A stretch of 14,745 nt of DNA from Candidatus Saccharimonadota bacterium (GCA_018064165.1 JAGOZV010000009.1:1-14745), one strand, 5' to 3'. Positions 1 to 5,643 are shown, numbered from the stretch's first letter. Notes: generated from the sequence alone by a model not told the origin. Numbers and translations are program-made.

Positions 1-12
1 TGTAAGTCAACG

Positions 13-18
13 AAAGGA
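13..18 (+). promoter_or_regulatory. Shine-Dalgarno site of rpsJ
   Basis: AAAGGA lies 8 bases before the ATG at 27. The 26 bases before rpsJ also contain a TAA at 3-5 that could be the stop of an upstream gene, but too little sequence is present to say which. No promoter is visible here, so rpsJ is probably co-transcribed with genes before the window. Confidence 0.7.
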
Positions 19-26
19 CTTATAAA

Positions 27-344
27 ATGGCAAAAGAAGAAAAACTAAAAATCCGCATTAGATTGAAATCGTACGATCACAAAGTTATCGATCAATCTGC
101 AAAACAAATTATTGACACAGCAATTCGCACGGGGGCAACAATTTCAGGCCCAGTTCCTTTGCCTACAAAACGAAGCACGTTTACTGTTGTAAAAAGCCCG
201 CACGTTTACAAAAAGGGCGGAGAATCATTCGAGATACGTGTTCATAAGCGCTTAATTGATATTTTAAACGCTACTCCTAAAACTATTGATAGCTTGCAAA
301 ACTTAAGCTTACCCGCAGGCGTAGACGCCGAAATTCGCATGTAA
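27..344 (+). CDS. rpsJ: 30S ribosomal protein S10 (uS10)
   Basis: S10 is a 30S head protein that packs near S3 and S14; as NusE it also pairs with NusB in transcription antitermination (known for the family). The 105-residue product has normal length. Conserved segments are visible in order: SYDHKVIDQSA at residues 15-25, GPVPLPT at 41-47, SPHV at 57-60, FEIRVHKRLIDI at 68-79 and LPAGVDAEI at 95-103. The ATG follows an AAAGGA ribosome site by 8 bases and gives the usual short N-terminus. Normally rplC follows within the same operon, but here a hairpin and a minus-strand gene intervene, so rpsJ is likely the last gene of an upstream transcription unit. Confidence 0.98.
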   Translation: MAKEEKLKIRIRLKSYDHKVIDQSAKQIIDTAIRTGATISGPVPLPTKRSTFTVVKSPHVYKKGGESFEIRVHKRLIDILNATPKTIDSLQNLSLPAGVDAEIRM

Positions 345-380
345 TAGAATAAGCAGCTTAACTTAATTCGTGTTATACAA

Positions 381-407
381 AATAATCCCGACAAAATCGG
401 GATTATT
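381..407. terminator. Bidirectional terminator hairpin between convergent genes
   Basis: AATAATCCCGA at 381-391 and TCGGGATTATT at 397-407 form a perfect 11-bp stem with a CAAAA loop. It sits in the 80-bp gap between the convergent ends of rpsJ and the minus-strand gene. Read on the minus strand, the stem runs into a T-rich tail (ATTATTTTGT), which is the better intrinsic-terminator shape. On the plus strand the tail ATTATTAAATT is weaker. It is read as a shared terminator; activity is inferred from structure only. Confidence 0.75.
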
Positions 408-424
408 AAATTAGATAGTTGAAC

Positions 425-727
425 CTATGATATAGAAGTAATAACTTCTAGAAGCTCTAAGTGTAAGTGAAGCACCCATAAAGCTAATAGGAATACTACA
501 ACAGAAAGAACAAGCCAGTAAATAGTTTGGTCTGTTACCTTAAATGTAAAGAAAGGTGTTTTCTCGGGAGATAGCTTAAGGGTCGCATATTCTGCCGACT
601 TCTTTTTACTAGTTGTTTTTTTAGCAGGAGCTTGTTTTGCCGTAGATTTTTTTACGGGCGCTTTTTTTGCAACCGGTTTCTTTGCAGTTGTTTTTTTCTT
701 TGCTGGCGCTTTTTTTGCTGTTGCCAT
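425..727 (-). CDS. Unknown protein: Lys/Ala-rich histone-H1-like tail plus one membrane helix
   Basis: The product is 100 residues and is not recognised as a named family. Residues 1-43 are low-complexity with repeated AKKAPAKK-like units, 17 lysines and no acidic residue before E46, like bacterial histone-H1-like or nucleic-acid-binding tails. Residues 44-68 form a linker containing SPEKTPFFTF. Residues about 69-90 (IYWLVLSVVVFLLALWVLHL) are one hydrophobic membrane helix, followed by a short amphipathic end. By the positive-inside rule the basic tail should face the cytoplasm. The start is well supported: AAGGAGA sits 6 bases upstream on the minus strand (734-740), and the stop is TAG. It lies between rpsJ and rplC, which are adjacent in most bacteria, convergent to the first and divergent from the second. 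The coding strand has five A7 runs. A role in tethering nucleic acid or ribosomes to the membrane is speculation. Confidence 0.85.
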   Translation of the reverse strand: MATAKKAPAKKKTTAKKPVAKKAPVKKSTAKQAPAKKTTSKKKSAEYATLKLSPEKTPFFTFKVTDQTIYWLVLSVVVFLLALWVLHLHLELLEVITSIS

Positions 728-733
728 TGATTG

Positions 734-740
734 TCTCCTT
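734..740 (-). promoter_or_regulatory. Shine-Dalgarno site of the minus-strand gene
   Basis: TCTCCTT on the plus strand is AAGGAGA on the minus strand, 6 bases before the ATG at 727-725. It is a near-consensus site that fixes the start and supports the gene being real and translated, despite its low-complexity N-terminus. Confidence 0.85.
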
Positions 741-772
741 AATATCCAATTTTAATATAGGTTATGCTTTAG

Positions 773-802
773 ATTATTGCACACTTGTACTATTTAATGC
801 AA
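773..802 (-). promoter_or_regulatory. Candidate promoter of the minus-strand gene
   Basis: Read on the minus strand, TTGCAT (802-797) is a possible -35 box and AATAAT (778-773) a possible -10 box with an 18-bp spacer. This would start transcription near 766 and give a leader of about 39 bases. The boxes overlap an ATTGCA/TGCAAT inverted repeat and flank one copy of an ACTTGTA direct repeat, so the promoter could be regulated. The prediction rests on sequence likeness only. Confidence 0.4.
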
Positions 803-810
803 TACTTGTA
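783..810. repeat. Pair of ACTTGTA direct repeats spaced 21 bp
   Basis: ACTTGTA occurs at 783-789 and 804-810, exactly 21 bp apart, or about two helical turns. Each copy is preceded by TGCA (778-781 and 798-801, offset by one base). The pair lies in and just upstream of the candidate minus-strand promoter, the position expected for a tandem protein-binding site. It could also be chance in A+T-rich DNA. Confidence 0.35.
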
Positions 811-813
811 TTT

Positions 814-860
814 ATATTAATAATATGATAGTATTGAGAGGTAACTTTATTACGTAATAA
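814..860. repeat. Two A+T-rich palindromes in the divergent control region
   Basis: ATATTA-A-TAATAT (814-826) is a 6-bp inverted repeat around one base. TTATTACGTAATAA (847-860) is a perfect 14-bp palindrome. Both lie between the candidate promoters of the minus-strand gene and rplC. Dyad symmetry of this kind is typical of dimeric repressor sites, but no known operator is recognised. Confidence 0.35.
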
Positions 861-898
861 CAACTTATTCTTGGTGAATTAGTAAGCCCAAGATGTTC

Positions 899-925
899 GC
901 GTACGCAAAAGTTAATTTAATTAAC
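899..925. repeat. Palindromes GCGTACGC and GTTAATT-T-AATTAAC before rplC
   Basis: GCGTACGC (899-906) is a perfect 8-bp palindrome. GTTAATTTAATTAAC (911-925) has 7-bp arms around one T and overlaps the candidate -35 box of the rplC promoter at 921-926. Placement over a promoter element is what an operator would show. Function is inferred from position only. Confidence 0.35.
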
Positions 926-949
926 TTCTCTGTACATAATCTATAGAAT
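921..949 (+). promoter_or_regulatory. Candidate promoter of the rplC-rplO operon
   Basis: TTAACT (921-926) and TAGAAT (944-949) are separated by exactly 17 bp, matching the sigma-70 consensus at four and five of six positions. Transcription would begin near 956, giving a leader of about 64 bases before rplC. A promoter is required in this region because rpsJ is cut off by a terminator and a gene on the opposite strand. CATAAT at 935-940 is an alternative -10 box. Confidence 0.45.
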
Positions 950-1003
950 AAAGCTGTAGAAAAGAACTTCTTCATGGGAACTGCTTTCCACCAGGAGTTT
1001 TAA

Positions 1004-1066
1004 ATGGGAGCACGAAGAAATGAAAACTCTTCTCGGTACCAAAATTGGTATGACCCAGATCATTAG
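1004..1066 (+). other. Possible 20-codon leader ORF overlapping the start of rplC
   Basis: ATG at 1004 is preceded by AGGAG (993-997) with an ideal 6-base spacing. It opens a 20-codon frame ending in TAG at 1064-1066. The frame differs from rplC (start offset 16 bases) and overlaps its first 47 bases. The predicted peptide begins MGARRNENSS and resembles nothing known. It might couple or limit rplC translation, or the AGGAG could simply be a standby ribosome site. No conservation test is possible here. Confidence 0.25.
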
Positions 1067-1634
1067 CGATGATGGTGTAGCAATTCCTGTTACATTAATT
1101 AAAGCTGGCCCTGTTACTGTAACTCAGGTAAAAACCGTAGAAACAGACGGTTACAACGCAGTTCAGGTTGCATATGGTCAGGGTAAGAACCTGAGCAAGG
1201 CCGTAGCTGGGCATGTCAAACCAGCTAACGTAGATCCGAAATATATTCGGGAAGTACGCGTTAACGAAATTCCAGAGGGAATTAAGGTTGGCGATACTAT
1301 TGACGTAACAGAGTTTGGTTTAGGTGACGTCGTAGATGTTACTGGCACAAGCAAAGGTAAAGGTTTTGCTGGTACAGTAAAACGACACAACTTTAATACA
1401 AGCAAGAAAACCCACGGTGGTAATGGGAATGTGCGTAAACCAGGCTCAATCGGATCAATGTATCCACAAAAAGTTTTTAAGGGCAAGAAAATGGCTGGAC
1501 GTATGGGCCACGATCGCGTTACCGTTAAAAATCTTAGCGTTGCATATGTAGATCCAACCAATAATCTTATTGGTTTACGTGGAGCCGTTCCTGGTCCACG
1601 AAAAGGTTTAGTTGTGATAGGAGGTAAAGCATAA
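1020..1634 (+). CDS. rplC: 50S ribosomal protein L3 (uL3)
   Basis: L3 binds 23S rRNA early in 50S assembly and sends a loop toward the peptidyl-transferase centre. The 204-residue product matches the family's usual length of about 205-210. Visible family segments are LLGTKIGMTQI near the start, DVTGTSKGKGFAGTVKRHNF (106-125), GSIG (142-145) and FKGKKMAGRMG (153-163). The glutamine methylated by PrmB in E. coli lies in GQNQTPG; the matching stretch here is GSMYPQ, one residue shorter, so that site is not obviously conserved. The start is preceded by GGGAG at 1006-1010 (9 bases), and the protein begins at the normal place. It is the first gene of the operon after the split from rpsJ, and its TAA overlaps the rplD ATG as TAATG. 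Confidence 0.98.
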   Translation: MKTLLGTKIGMTQIISDDGVAIPVTLIKAGPVTVTQVKTVETDGYNAVQVAYGQGKNLSKAVAGHVKPANVDPKYIREVRVNEIPEGIKVGDTIDVTEFGLGDVVDVTGTSKGKGFAGTVKRHNFNTSKKTHGGNGNVRKPGSIGSMYPQKVFKGKKMAGRMGHDRVTVKNLSVAYVDPTNNLIGLRGAVPGPRKGLVVIGGKA

Positions 1635-2236
1635 TGGCCGAAGCTAAAAAAGTAACTTTACCAAAAGCTGTTTTTGCAGTTGAAGTTCCTAATCATGAAT
1701 TACTAAAATTAGCCTACGATTCATATCTAGCTAATTCTAGGCAAGCTAGCGCTACAACATTAAAGCGTGGCGAAGTGCGCGGTGGTGGTAAAAAACCATG
1801 GCGACAAAAAGGCACCGGCCGAGCTCGTTTCGGTTCAAGCCGCAACCCTATTTGGCGCGGTGGTGGCGTAGTTTTCGGACCAAGTGGTAACGAAAATTAC
1901 AAAAAGAAAATTTCTACGAACTCTAAAAGAGTAGCTGTACGACAAGCCCTAACGCTTGCCAACCAAGCTGGCAAAATTAGTGTTCTAGATTTCAAAACAA
2001 CTGGTAAAACTAAAGAAGCTATTAAATTCCTTGAAGATAACAAGCTTGAACGACGCGTTTTATTGGTTGTAGATGAAAAAACACCAGAGTTGCTTCGTGC
2101 AACAAACAATGTTCAAAGCATTTTGCTAGTAAGAGCAAACTACTTGTCTGTTTACCACATTTTAAATGCAGATAATATCGTTCTTTCTACTGAATCTGTT
2201 AACGTAATAAATAAATGGCTAGGAGAGGACAAATAA
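1634..2236 (+). CDS. rplD: 50S ribosomal protein L4 (uL4)
   Basis: L4 is a 23S rRNA-binding protein whose long loop lines the exit-tunnel constriction opposite L22. In E. coli it also represses the S10 operon. The 200-residue length is normal. The basic loop is visible at residues 45-65, including GGGKKPWRQKGTGRAR (50-65), followed by FGPSG (81-85). The globular part shows ALTLANQAGKISVLDF and the VLLVVDE strand. The start overlaps the rplC stop by one base (TAATG), so translation is probably coupled. The leader before rplC does not obviously match the E. coli L4-responsive S10 leader, so feedback by L4 cannot be claimed. Confidence 0.98.
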   Translation: MAEAKKVTLPKAVFAVEVPNHELLKLAYDSYLANSRQASATTLKRGEVRGGGKKPWRQKGTGRARFGSSRNPIWRGGGVVFGPSGNENYKKKISTNSKRVAVRQALTLANQAGKISVLDFKTTGKTKEAIKFLEDNKLERRVLLVVDEKTPELLRATNNVQSILLVRANYLSVYHILNADNIVLSTESVNVINKWLGEDK

Positions 2237-2237
2237 T

Positions 2238-2582
2238 ATGAATTATAAAATTATCGTCACTCCACGCGCTACTGAAAAAGCGTATGCCGCATCTAAAAAT
2301 AACGAATATATATTTAATGTTCCATTAAACGCCAATAAAAACCAAATCGTTGAAGCTATTGAAGCCAATTACGATGTAAAAGTTCTTACAATTAAAACTT
2401 TGGTTCAGGCGGGAAAATCAATTAGGTTCTCACGAGGAAAAAATCGTTATCCTGGAAATACTAAACGAAGCGACACCAAAAAGGCGTATGTGCGTTTAGC
2501 TGAAGGAAACTCTATCCGAGTATTCGACGAAGCACCAATTGAAGCTCCAGTGGAGACAACTGATAAAAAGGAGACTAAGTAA
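2238..2582 (+). CDS. rplW: 50S ribosomal protein L23 (uL23)
   Basis: L23 sits at the exit-tunnel mouth, where trigger factor, signal recognition particle and the Sec translocon dock. The 114-residue product shows PRATEKAY (9-16), NKNQIVEAIE (33-42) and KRSDTKKAYVRL (76-87), all diagnostic. After about residue 97 it carries an acidic then lysine-rich tail ending DKKETK, beyond the usual core. The tail codons contain AAGGAG, the ribosome site for rplB, and the stop overlaps the rplB start as TAATG. The gene begins one base after rplD ends, so the AGGAGAGG near the end of rplD serves as its ribosome site. Confidence 0.97.
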   Translation: MNYKIIVTPRATEKAYAASKNNEYIFNVPLNANKNQIVEAIEANYDVKVLTIKTLVQAGKSIRFSRGKNRYPGNTKRSDTKKAYVRLAEGNSIRVFDEAPIEAPVETTDKKETK

Positions 2583-2584
2583 TG
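2568..2584 (+). promoter_or_regulatory. Junction 17-mer with SD of rplB, copy 1
   Basis: AAGGAGACTAAGTAATG encodes the KETK tail of L23, its stop codon and the rplB start, and places AAGGAG 8 bases before the rplB ATG. The identical 17-mer recurs at 4078-4094 and 8972-8988. Confidence 0.9.
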
Positions 2585-3421
2585 GCTGTTACAAAATACA
2601 ACCCAACTACTCCTGGTCGCCGAGGTATGACTTCTGAAGATTATTCAGAAATTACAACCAAAAAACCTTTGAAAAGTTTAACCAAGAGTAAAAAGCAAAA
2701 TGCTGGTCGCAATAATACCGGTCGCATTACTGTTCGTCATCGTGGTGGTGGTGTAAAAAGGCATTATCGTCTTGTTAATCACAATCTCCCTGCAGGAACA
2801 GTTGCAACAATTGAGGCTATTGAGTACGATCCAAATCGTTCAGCTCGTATTGCACGTATCAAAGACCAAAACGGCCTTTATCACTACGTATTAGCCGATA
2901 CAACTATGACAGTTGGTAAGGTTATAACTAGCGCTGAGGAGGCTCCAGTTCAAGCATCAAACCGAATGCCACTTTCAAGAATTCCAGTTGGTACTCAAAT
3001 TTATGCTATAGAAATAAATCCTGGTAAGGGCGCACAAATGGTTCGTTCTGCAGGCACTAAAGCACAATTAATGGCAAAAGAGGGCGATTACGCTCAAGTT
3101 AAATTGCCATCAGGCGAAGTTCGTAAATTCCGCATTGAAGCAACCGCTGTTATTGGTACAGTTGGCAACATTCAGCATCAAAACGTTAAAGTCGGTTCAG
3201 CCGGACGTAATAGGCGAAAAGGCCTTCGCCCATCTGTCCGCGGTGTTGTTATGAATGCCGCAGATCACCCACACGGTGGTGGAGATGGCGGTCGTCATGG
3301 AACTGGTAAACCACCACGTACTCCATGGGGTCAATTGACGCTAGGATACCGTACTCGTCGTCGTAAAAATACTAATAAGTTAATTGTTAGAAGTCGCCAT
3401 GACGCAAAGAGGAAGAGGTAA
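2582..3421 (+). CDS. rplB: 50S ribosomal protein L2 (uL2)
   Basis: L2 is a large 23S rRNA-binding protein near the peptidyl-transferase centre and is needed for subunit joining. The 279-residue length is typical. Visible markers are NTGRITVRHRGGGVKRHYRL (45-64), an OB-fold and an SH3-like domain through EYDPNRSARIARI, and the C-terminal DHPHGGGDGG (228-237). H229 matches the essential E. coli H229 in number. The usual MNPVDHPHGGG reads MNAADHPHGGG, a small change. The end is the expected GYRTRRRKNTNKLIVRSR basic stretch. It is coupled to rplW by TAATG, and rpsS starts 3 bases after its stop. Confidence 0.98.
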   Translation: MAVTKYNPTTPGRRGMTSEDYSEITTKKPLKSLTKSKKQNAGRNNTGRITVRHRGGGVKRHYRLVNHNLPAGTVATIEAIEYDPNRSARIARIKDQNGLYHYVLADTTMTVGKVITSAEEAPVQASNRMPLSRIPVGTQIYAIEINPGKGAQMVRSAGTKAQLMAKEGDYAQVKLPSGEVRKFRIEATAVIGTVGNIQHQNVKVGSAGRNRRKGLRPSVRGVVMNAADHPHGGGDGGRHGTGKPPRTPWGQLTLGYRTRRRKNTNKLIVRSRHDAKRKR

Positions 3422-3424
3422 AAT

Positions 3425-3691
3425 ATGAGTCGATCAATTAAAAAAGGTCCCTACATTGATTTTAAGCTTCAAAAGAAGATTAACGCATTAGGGCCCGATG
3501 ACAGAACTGTTATAAAAACATGGGCGCGTAGTAGTACTATTAGCCCCGAGTTCGTTGGACGAACAATTGCTGTTCATAATGGACGCATGCACGTACCAGT
3601 GCTAATTACAGAAAATATGGTAGGACATAAACTTGGAGAGTTTAGCCCAACTCGTAAATTCCGTAAACATGGTGGAAAGGATAAGAAATAA
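3425..3691 (+). CDS. rpsS: 30S ribosomal protein S19 (uS19)
   Basis: S19 is in the 30S head, forms a complex with S13 and contacts tRNA and bridge regions. The 88-residue product is normal in length and shows SRSIKKGPYID (2-12), KTWARSSTI (31-39), NGRMHVPV (52-59) and VGHKLGEFSPTR (66-77). The end is a lysine-rich HGGKDKK. The ribosome site is GAGGAAGAGG in the last rplB codons, and the stop overlaps the rplV start as TAATG. Nothing unusual is seen. Confidence 0.98.
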   Translation: MSRSIKKGPYIDFKLQKKINALGPDDRTVIKTWARSSTISPEFVGRTIAVHNGRMHVPVLITENMVGHKLGEFSPTRKFRKHGGKDKK

Positions 3692-4092
3692 TGGCTGAAA
3701 CAAAAGTTGTTCGCGCCTACGCCAAGGGTGTAGAGCAGGCGCCAAGAAAAGTTTCAATTGTTGCTAGTCTTGTTCGCGGCCGAACCGTAGAAGATGCTTT
3801 AGTTATTCTATCTCATACTCCACGTCGTTCTGCTACACCACTAGTTAAAGTTATTGAAAGCGCTCGCGCTAACGCAATAAATAATGATGGTTTAGATACC
3901 AAAACGTTAGTTATTAAAACTTTATCTGTAACTACAGGTAAAAGAATGCGTCGTTTTAGGCCTGCAAGCCGCGGACGCGCATTACCGTTTGAAAAGAAAT
4001 CCTCTAACATTTTAGTTGAAGTAGAGGGAACCGTTAAGGCTAAAAAAGTAAAAGCTGCCGATAAGCCAGCTAAAGAAAAGGAGACTAAGTAA
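3691..4092 (+). CDS. rplV: 50S ribosomal protein L22 (uL22)
   Basis: L22 spans the 50S subunit, and its beta-hairpin forms part of the exit-tunnel constriction with L4. The 133-residue product is longer than the usual 110-115 because of a C-terminal extension. The core shows APRKVSIVASLVRG (17-30), a helix with SARANAINN (57-65) and the hairpin GKRMRRFRPASRGRA (83-97). After about residue 115 a lysine/alanine-rich tail follows, ending EKETK. The last tail codons supply the ribosome site AAGGAG for rpsC in the repeated junction 17-mer. Both neighbours overlap by one base, so coupling with rpsS and rpsC is likely. Confidence 0.98.
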   Translation: MAETKVVRAYAKGVEQAPRKVSIVASLVRGRTVEDALVILSHTPRRSATPLVKVIESARANAINNDGLDTKTLVIKTLSVTTGKRMRRFRPASRGRALPFEKKSSNILVEVEGTVKAKKVKAADKPAKEKETK

Positions 4093-4094
4093 TG
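4078..4094 (+). promoter_or_regulatory. Junction 17-mer with SD of rpsC, copy 2
   Basis: AAGGAGACTAAGTAATG, identical to the copy at 2568-2584, encodes the KETK end of L22, its stop and the rpsC start. It supplies AAGGAG 8 bases before that ATG. Confidence 0.9.
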
Positions 4095-4724
4095 GGACAA
4101 AAAGTAAACCCAACTAGCTTCCGACTTCAGGTTACAAAAGATTGGGACTCTCGCTGGTTTGCCAGTAAAAAAGATTTCCCAGTTTGGCTTAAGCAAGATC
4201 ACGAAATCCGTGAAATGATTGAAGAGCGTTTTAAAAGCCGCCCAACCATTGATCGCATTCAGATCGAGCGCTCAGCAAACCTTGTAACAGTTACAATTAG
4301 CACAGCAAAAGCTGGTGTAGTAATTGGACGTGGTGGTGCCGGAGTCGCAGAAGTTAAAGCGGCGATTGAAAAAATCGTTAAAATGCCAGTAAGAGTGAAT
4401 ATAGATGAAGTTCGTCGTCCAGATCTTTCTGCTAAATTGGTTTCAGAAAATATCGCTCGCCAACTAGAACGTCGTATTAATTTCCGCCGAGCAATAAAAA
4501 TGGCTGCTCAAAATACCATGAATGCAGGCGCCAAAGGTGTTCGTATTCAGGTAGCTGGTCGTTTGAATAACGCAGAAATGGCTCGTCGCGAAAAAGTTAG
4601 TGAAGGTTCTGTGCCTTTGCATACTTTACGCGCAGACGTAGATTTTCATAATGCACGAGCAAAAACACCAGCTGGCATTATTGGCGTTAAAGTTTGGATC
4701 TATAAAGGTGAGAGGGCTAAATAA
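4092..4724 (+). CDS. rpsC: 30S ribosomal protein S3 (uS3)
   Basis: S3 lines the mRNA entry channel and takes part in ribosomal helicase activity (known from E. coli). The 210-residue product begins MGQKVNPTSFRL as expected. The KH domain is visible with its GxxG loop as GRGGAGV (79-85). The C-terminal domain shows RQLERRINFRRAIK (123-136), GAKGVRIQVAGRLNNAEMAR (146-165) and VPLHTLRADVDF (174-185). The frequent MCSGRL cysteine is replaced (QVAGRL), in line with the cysteine-poor cluster. The protein ends soon after IGVKVWIYKGE, lacking the long tail of some relatives. It is coupled to rplV by TAATG. Confidence 0.98.
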   Translation: MGQKVNPTSFRLQVTKDWDSRWFASKKDFPVWLKQDHEIREMIEERFKSRPTIDRIQIERSANLVTVTISTAKAGVVIGRGGAGVAEVKAAIEKIVKMPVRVNIDEVRRPDLSAKLVSENIARQLERRINFRRAIKMAAQNTMNAGAKGVRIQVAGRLNNAEMARREKVSEGSVPLHTLRADVDFHNARAKTPAGIIGVKVWIYKGERAK

Positions 4725-4726
4725 TT

Positions 4727-5146
4727 ATGCTATTACCAAAGAAAACCAAATTTAGAAAAGTTCGTAAAGGTAAAAACGATGGCATAGCTACACGTGGTAA
4801 TTACATTGCGTTTGGCGATTATGCACTTCAAGCTCAATCTAACGAACGAATTACAAGCCGTCAAATAGAGGCTTCTCGTCAGGCTATGACACGCTATATT
4901 AAACGTGGTGGTAAAATTTGGATAAGAATTTTTCCACACACACCTGTTACGCGCAAGCCACAAGATGTAAAAATGGGTAGCGGTAAGGGTAATCCAGAGT
5001 TTTTTGTAGCTAAAGTTAAAGCCGGGACAGTCTTGTTCGAAATGAAAGGCGTTAGCGAGGAAGTTGCTCGTGAAGCAATGCGACTTGCAAGCCATAAGCT
5101 CCCAGTTAAAACCAAGTTTATAACAAAGGAGCAGTCAAATGGCTAA
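4727..5146 (+). CDS. rplP: 50S ribosomal protein L16 (uL16)
   Basis: L16 organises the A-site tRNA region of the 50S subunit. The 139-residue product is normal in length and shows MLLPKKTKFRKVRKG (1-15), RQIEASRQAMTRYIKRGGKI (45-64), IRIFPHTPVT (66-75), MGSGKGNPEFFV (83-94) and EEVAREAMRLASHKLPVKTK. The arginine hydroxylated in E. coli (R81, in VRMGKGKG) is lysine K82 here (VKMGSGKG), so that modification cannot occur at an equivalent Arg. Its final codons contain AAAGGAG for rpmC and the two genes overlap by 8 bases, the largest overlap between confident genes in the window. Confidence 0.98.
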   Translation: MLLPKKTKFRKVRKGKNDGIATRGNYIAFGDYALQAQSNERITSRQIEASRQAMTRYIKRGGKIWIRIFPHTPVTRKPQDVKMGSGKGNPEFFVAKVKAGTVLFEMKGVSEEVAREAMRLASHKLPVKTKFITKEQSNG

Positions 5147-5366
5147 AAAGAAAACCGATAACATTGTAGACAAAGTTGAAAATACAGTTGAAGCTTTAGA
5201 AATAGACCTACAAACAAAACGTAAAGATTTGTTTGATGCAATTCGTAGTCATCGAGCTGGCGAACTTGTTAACCCTAAGGTTATAAGCAAATATCGTAAA
5301 GATATCGCACGTGTTTTAACTAAACTACGCGAAGCAGAAATAACCGAAAGAAAGGAGTCAAAGTAA
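5139..5366 (+). CDS. rpmC: 50S ribosomal protein L29 (uL29)
   Basis: L29 is a small two-helix protein at the tunnel exit next to L23. The 75-residue product has a charged N-terminal extension of about 15 residues (MAKKKTDNIVDKVEN) before the core; the family is usually 60-70 long. The core shows LFDAIRSHRAGELVNP (31-46) and RKDIARVLT (53-61), the standard signature. It ends ERKESK, one of the five KE(T/S)K-type tails in the cluster. The start at 5139 follows AAAGGAG (5125-5131) by 7 bases inside rplP, so translation is coupled to rplP. Confidence 0.96.
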   Translation: MAKKKTDNIVDKVENTVEALEIDLQTKRKDLFDAIRSHRAGELVNPKVISKYRKDIARVLTKLREAEITERKESK

Positions 5367-5367
5367 G

Positions 5368-5643
5368 ATGGCAAAAACATTAATCGGAATCGTCACTTCA
5401 GACGCAGCCGACAAAACTATTACCATAACTGTCACTAGTCGTGAAACTCACCCACTTTACGGCAAGCAATATACAGCTAGTCGCAAATATACTGCTCACG
5501 ATGAAAAAAACGAGGCTCAAGTTGGAGACAGAGTTCAAATTAGCGAAACACGACCAATTTCTAAAACTAAAGCGTTTAAGCTAGATTCAATTTTAGAAAA
5601 AGGCAAAGGCTCTATTGAGTTGAAGGAAGAAGAGGTAGCTTAG
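5368..5643 (+). CDS. rpsQ: 30S ribosomal protein S17 (uS17)
   Basis: S17 is an OB-fold primary binder of 16S rRNA. The 91-residue product shows LIGIVTSDAADKTITI (5-20), HPLYGK (28-33), YTAHDEKNEAQVGDRVQI (41-58) and ETRPISKTKAF (60-70), all typical. An extra glutamate-rich C-terminal stretch (SIELKEEEVA) follows the core. The ribosome site AAAGGAG lies in the last rpmC codons. The stop is TAG, one of only four non-TAA stops among the 30 complete genes. Confidence 0.98.
   Translation: MAKTLIGIVTSDAADKTITITVTSRETHPLYGKQYTASRKYTAHDEKNEAQVGDRVQISETRPISKTKAFKLDSILEKGKGSIELKEEEVA

Noticed and set aside
425..727. Horizontal transfer or mobile-element origin of the minus-strand gene
   Set aside because: No flanking repeats, transposase remnant or clear change in base composition outside the lysine-rich tail was seen.
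956..1019. L4-responsive S10 leader or other known ribosomal-protein leader before rplC
   Set aside because: Only a small GGGAA/TTTCC hairpin is seen; nothing matches the architecture of the E. coli S10 leader.
4733..5095. A 120-codon open frame on the minus strand opposite rplP, and similar long antisense frames elsewhere
   Set aside because: They lie wholly opposite well-conserved ribosomal genes, have no ribosome sites of note and encode cysteine-rich, family-free sequences, unlike the true genes here.
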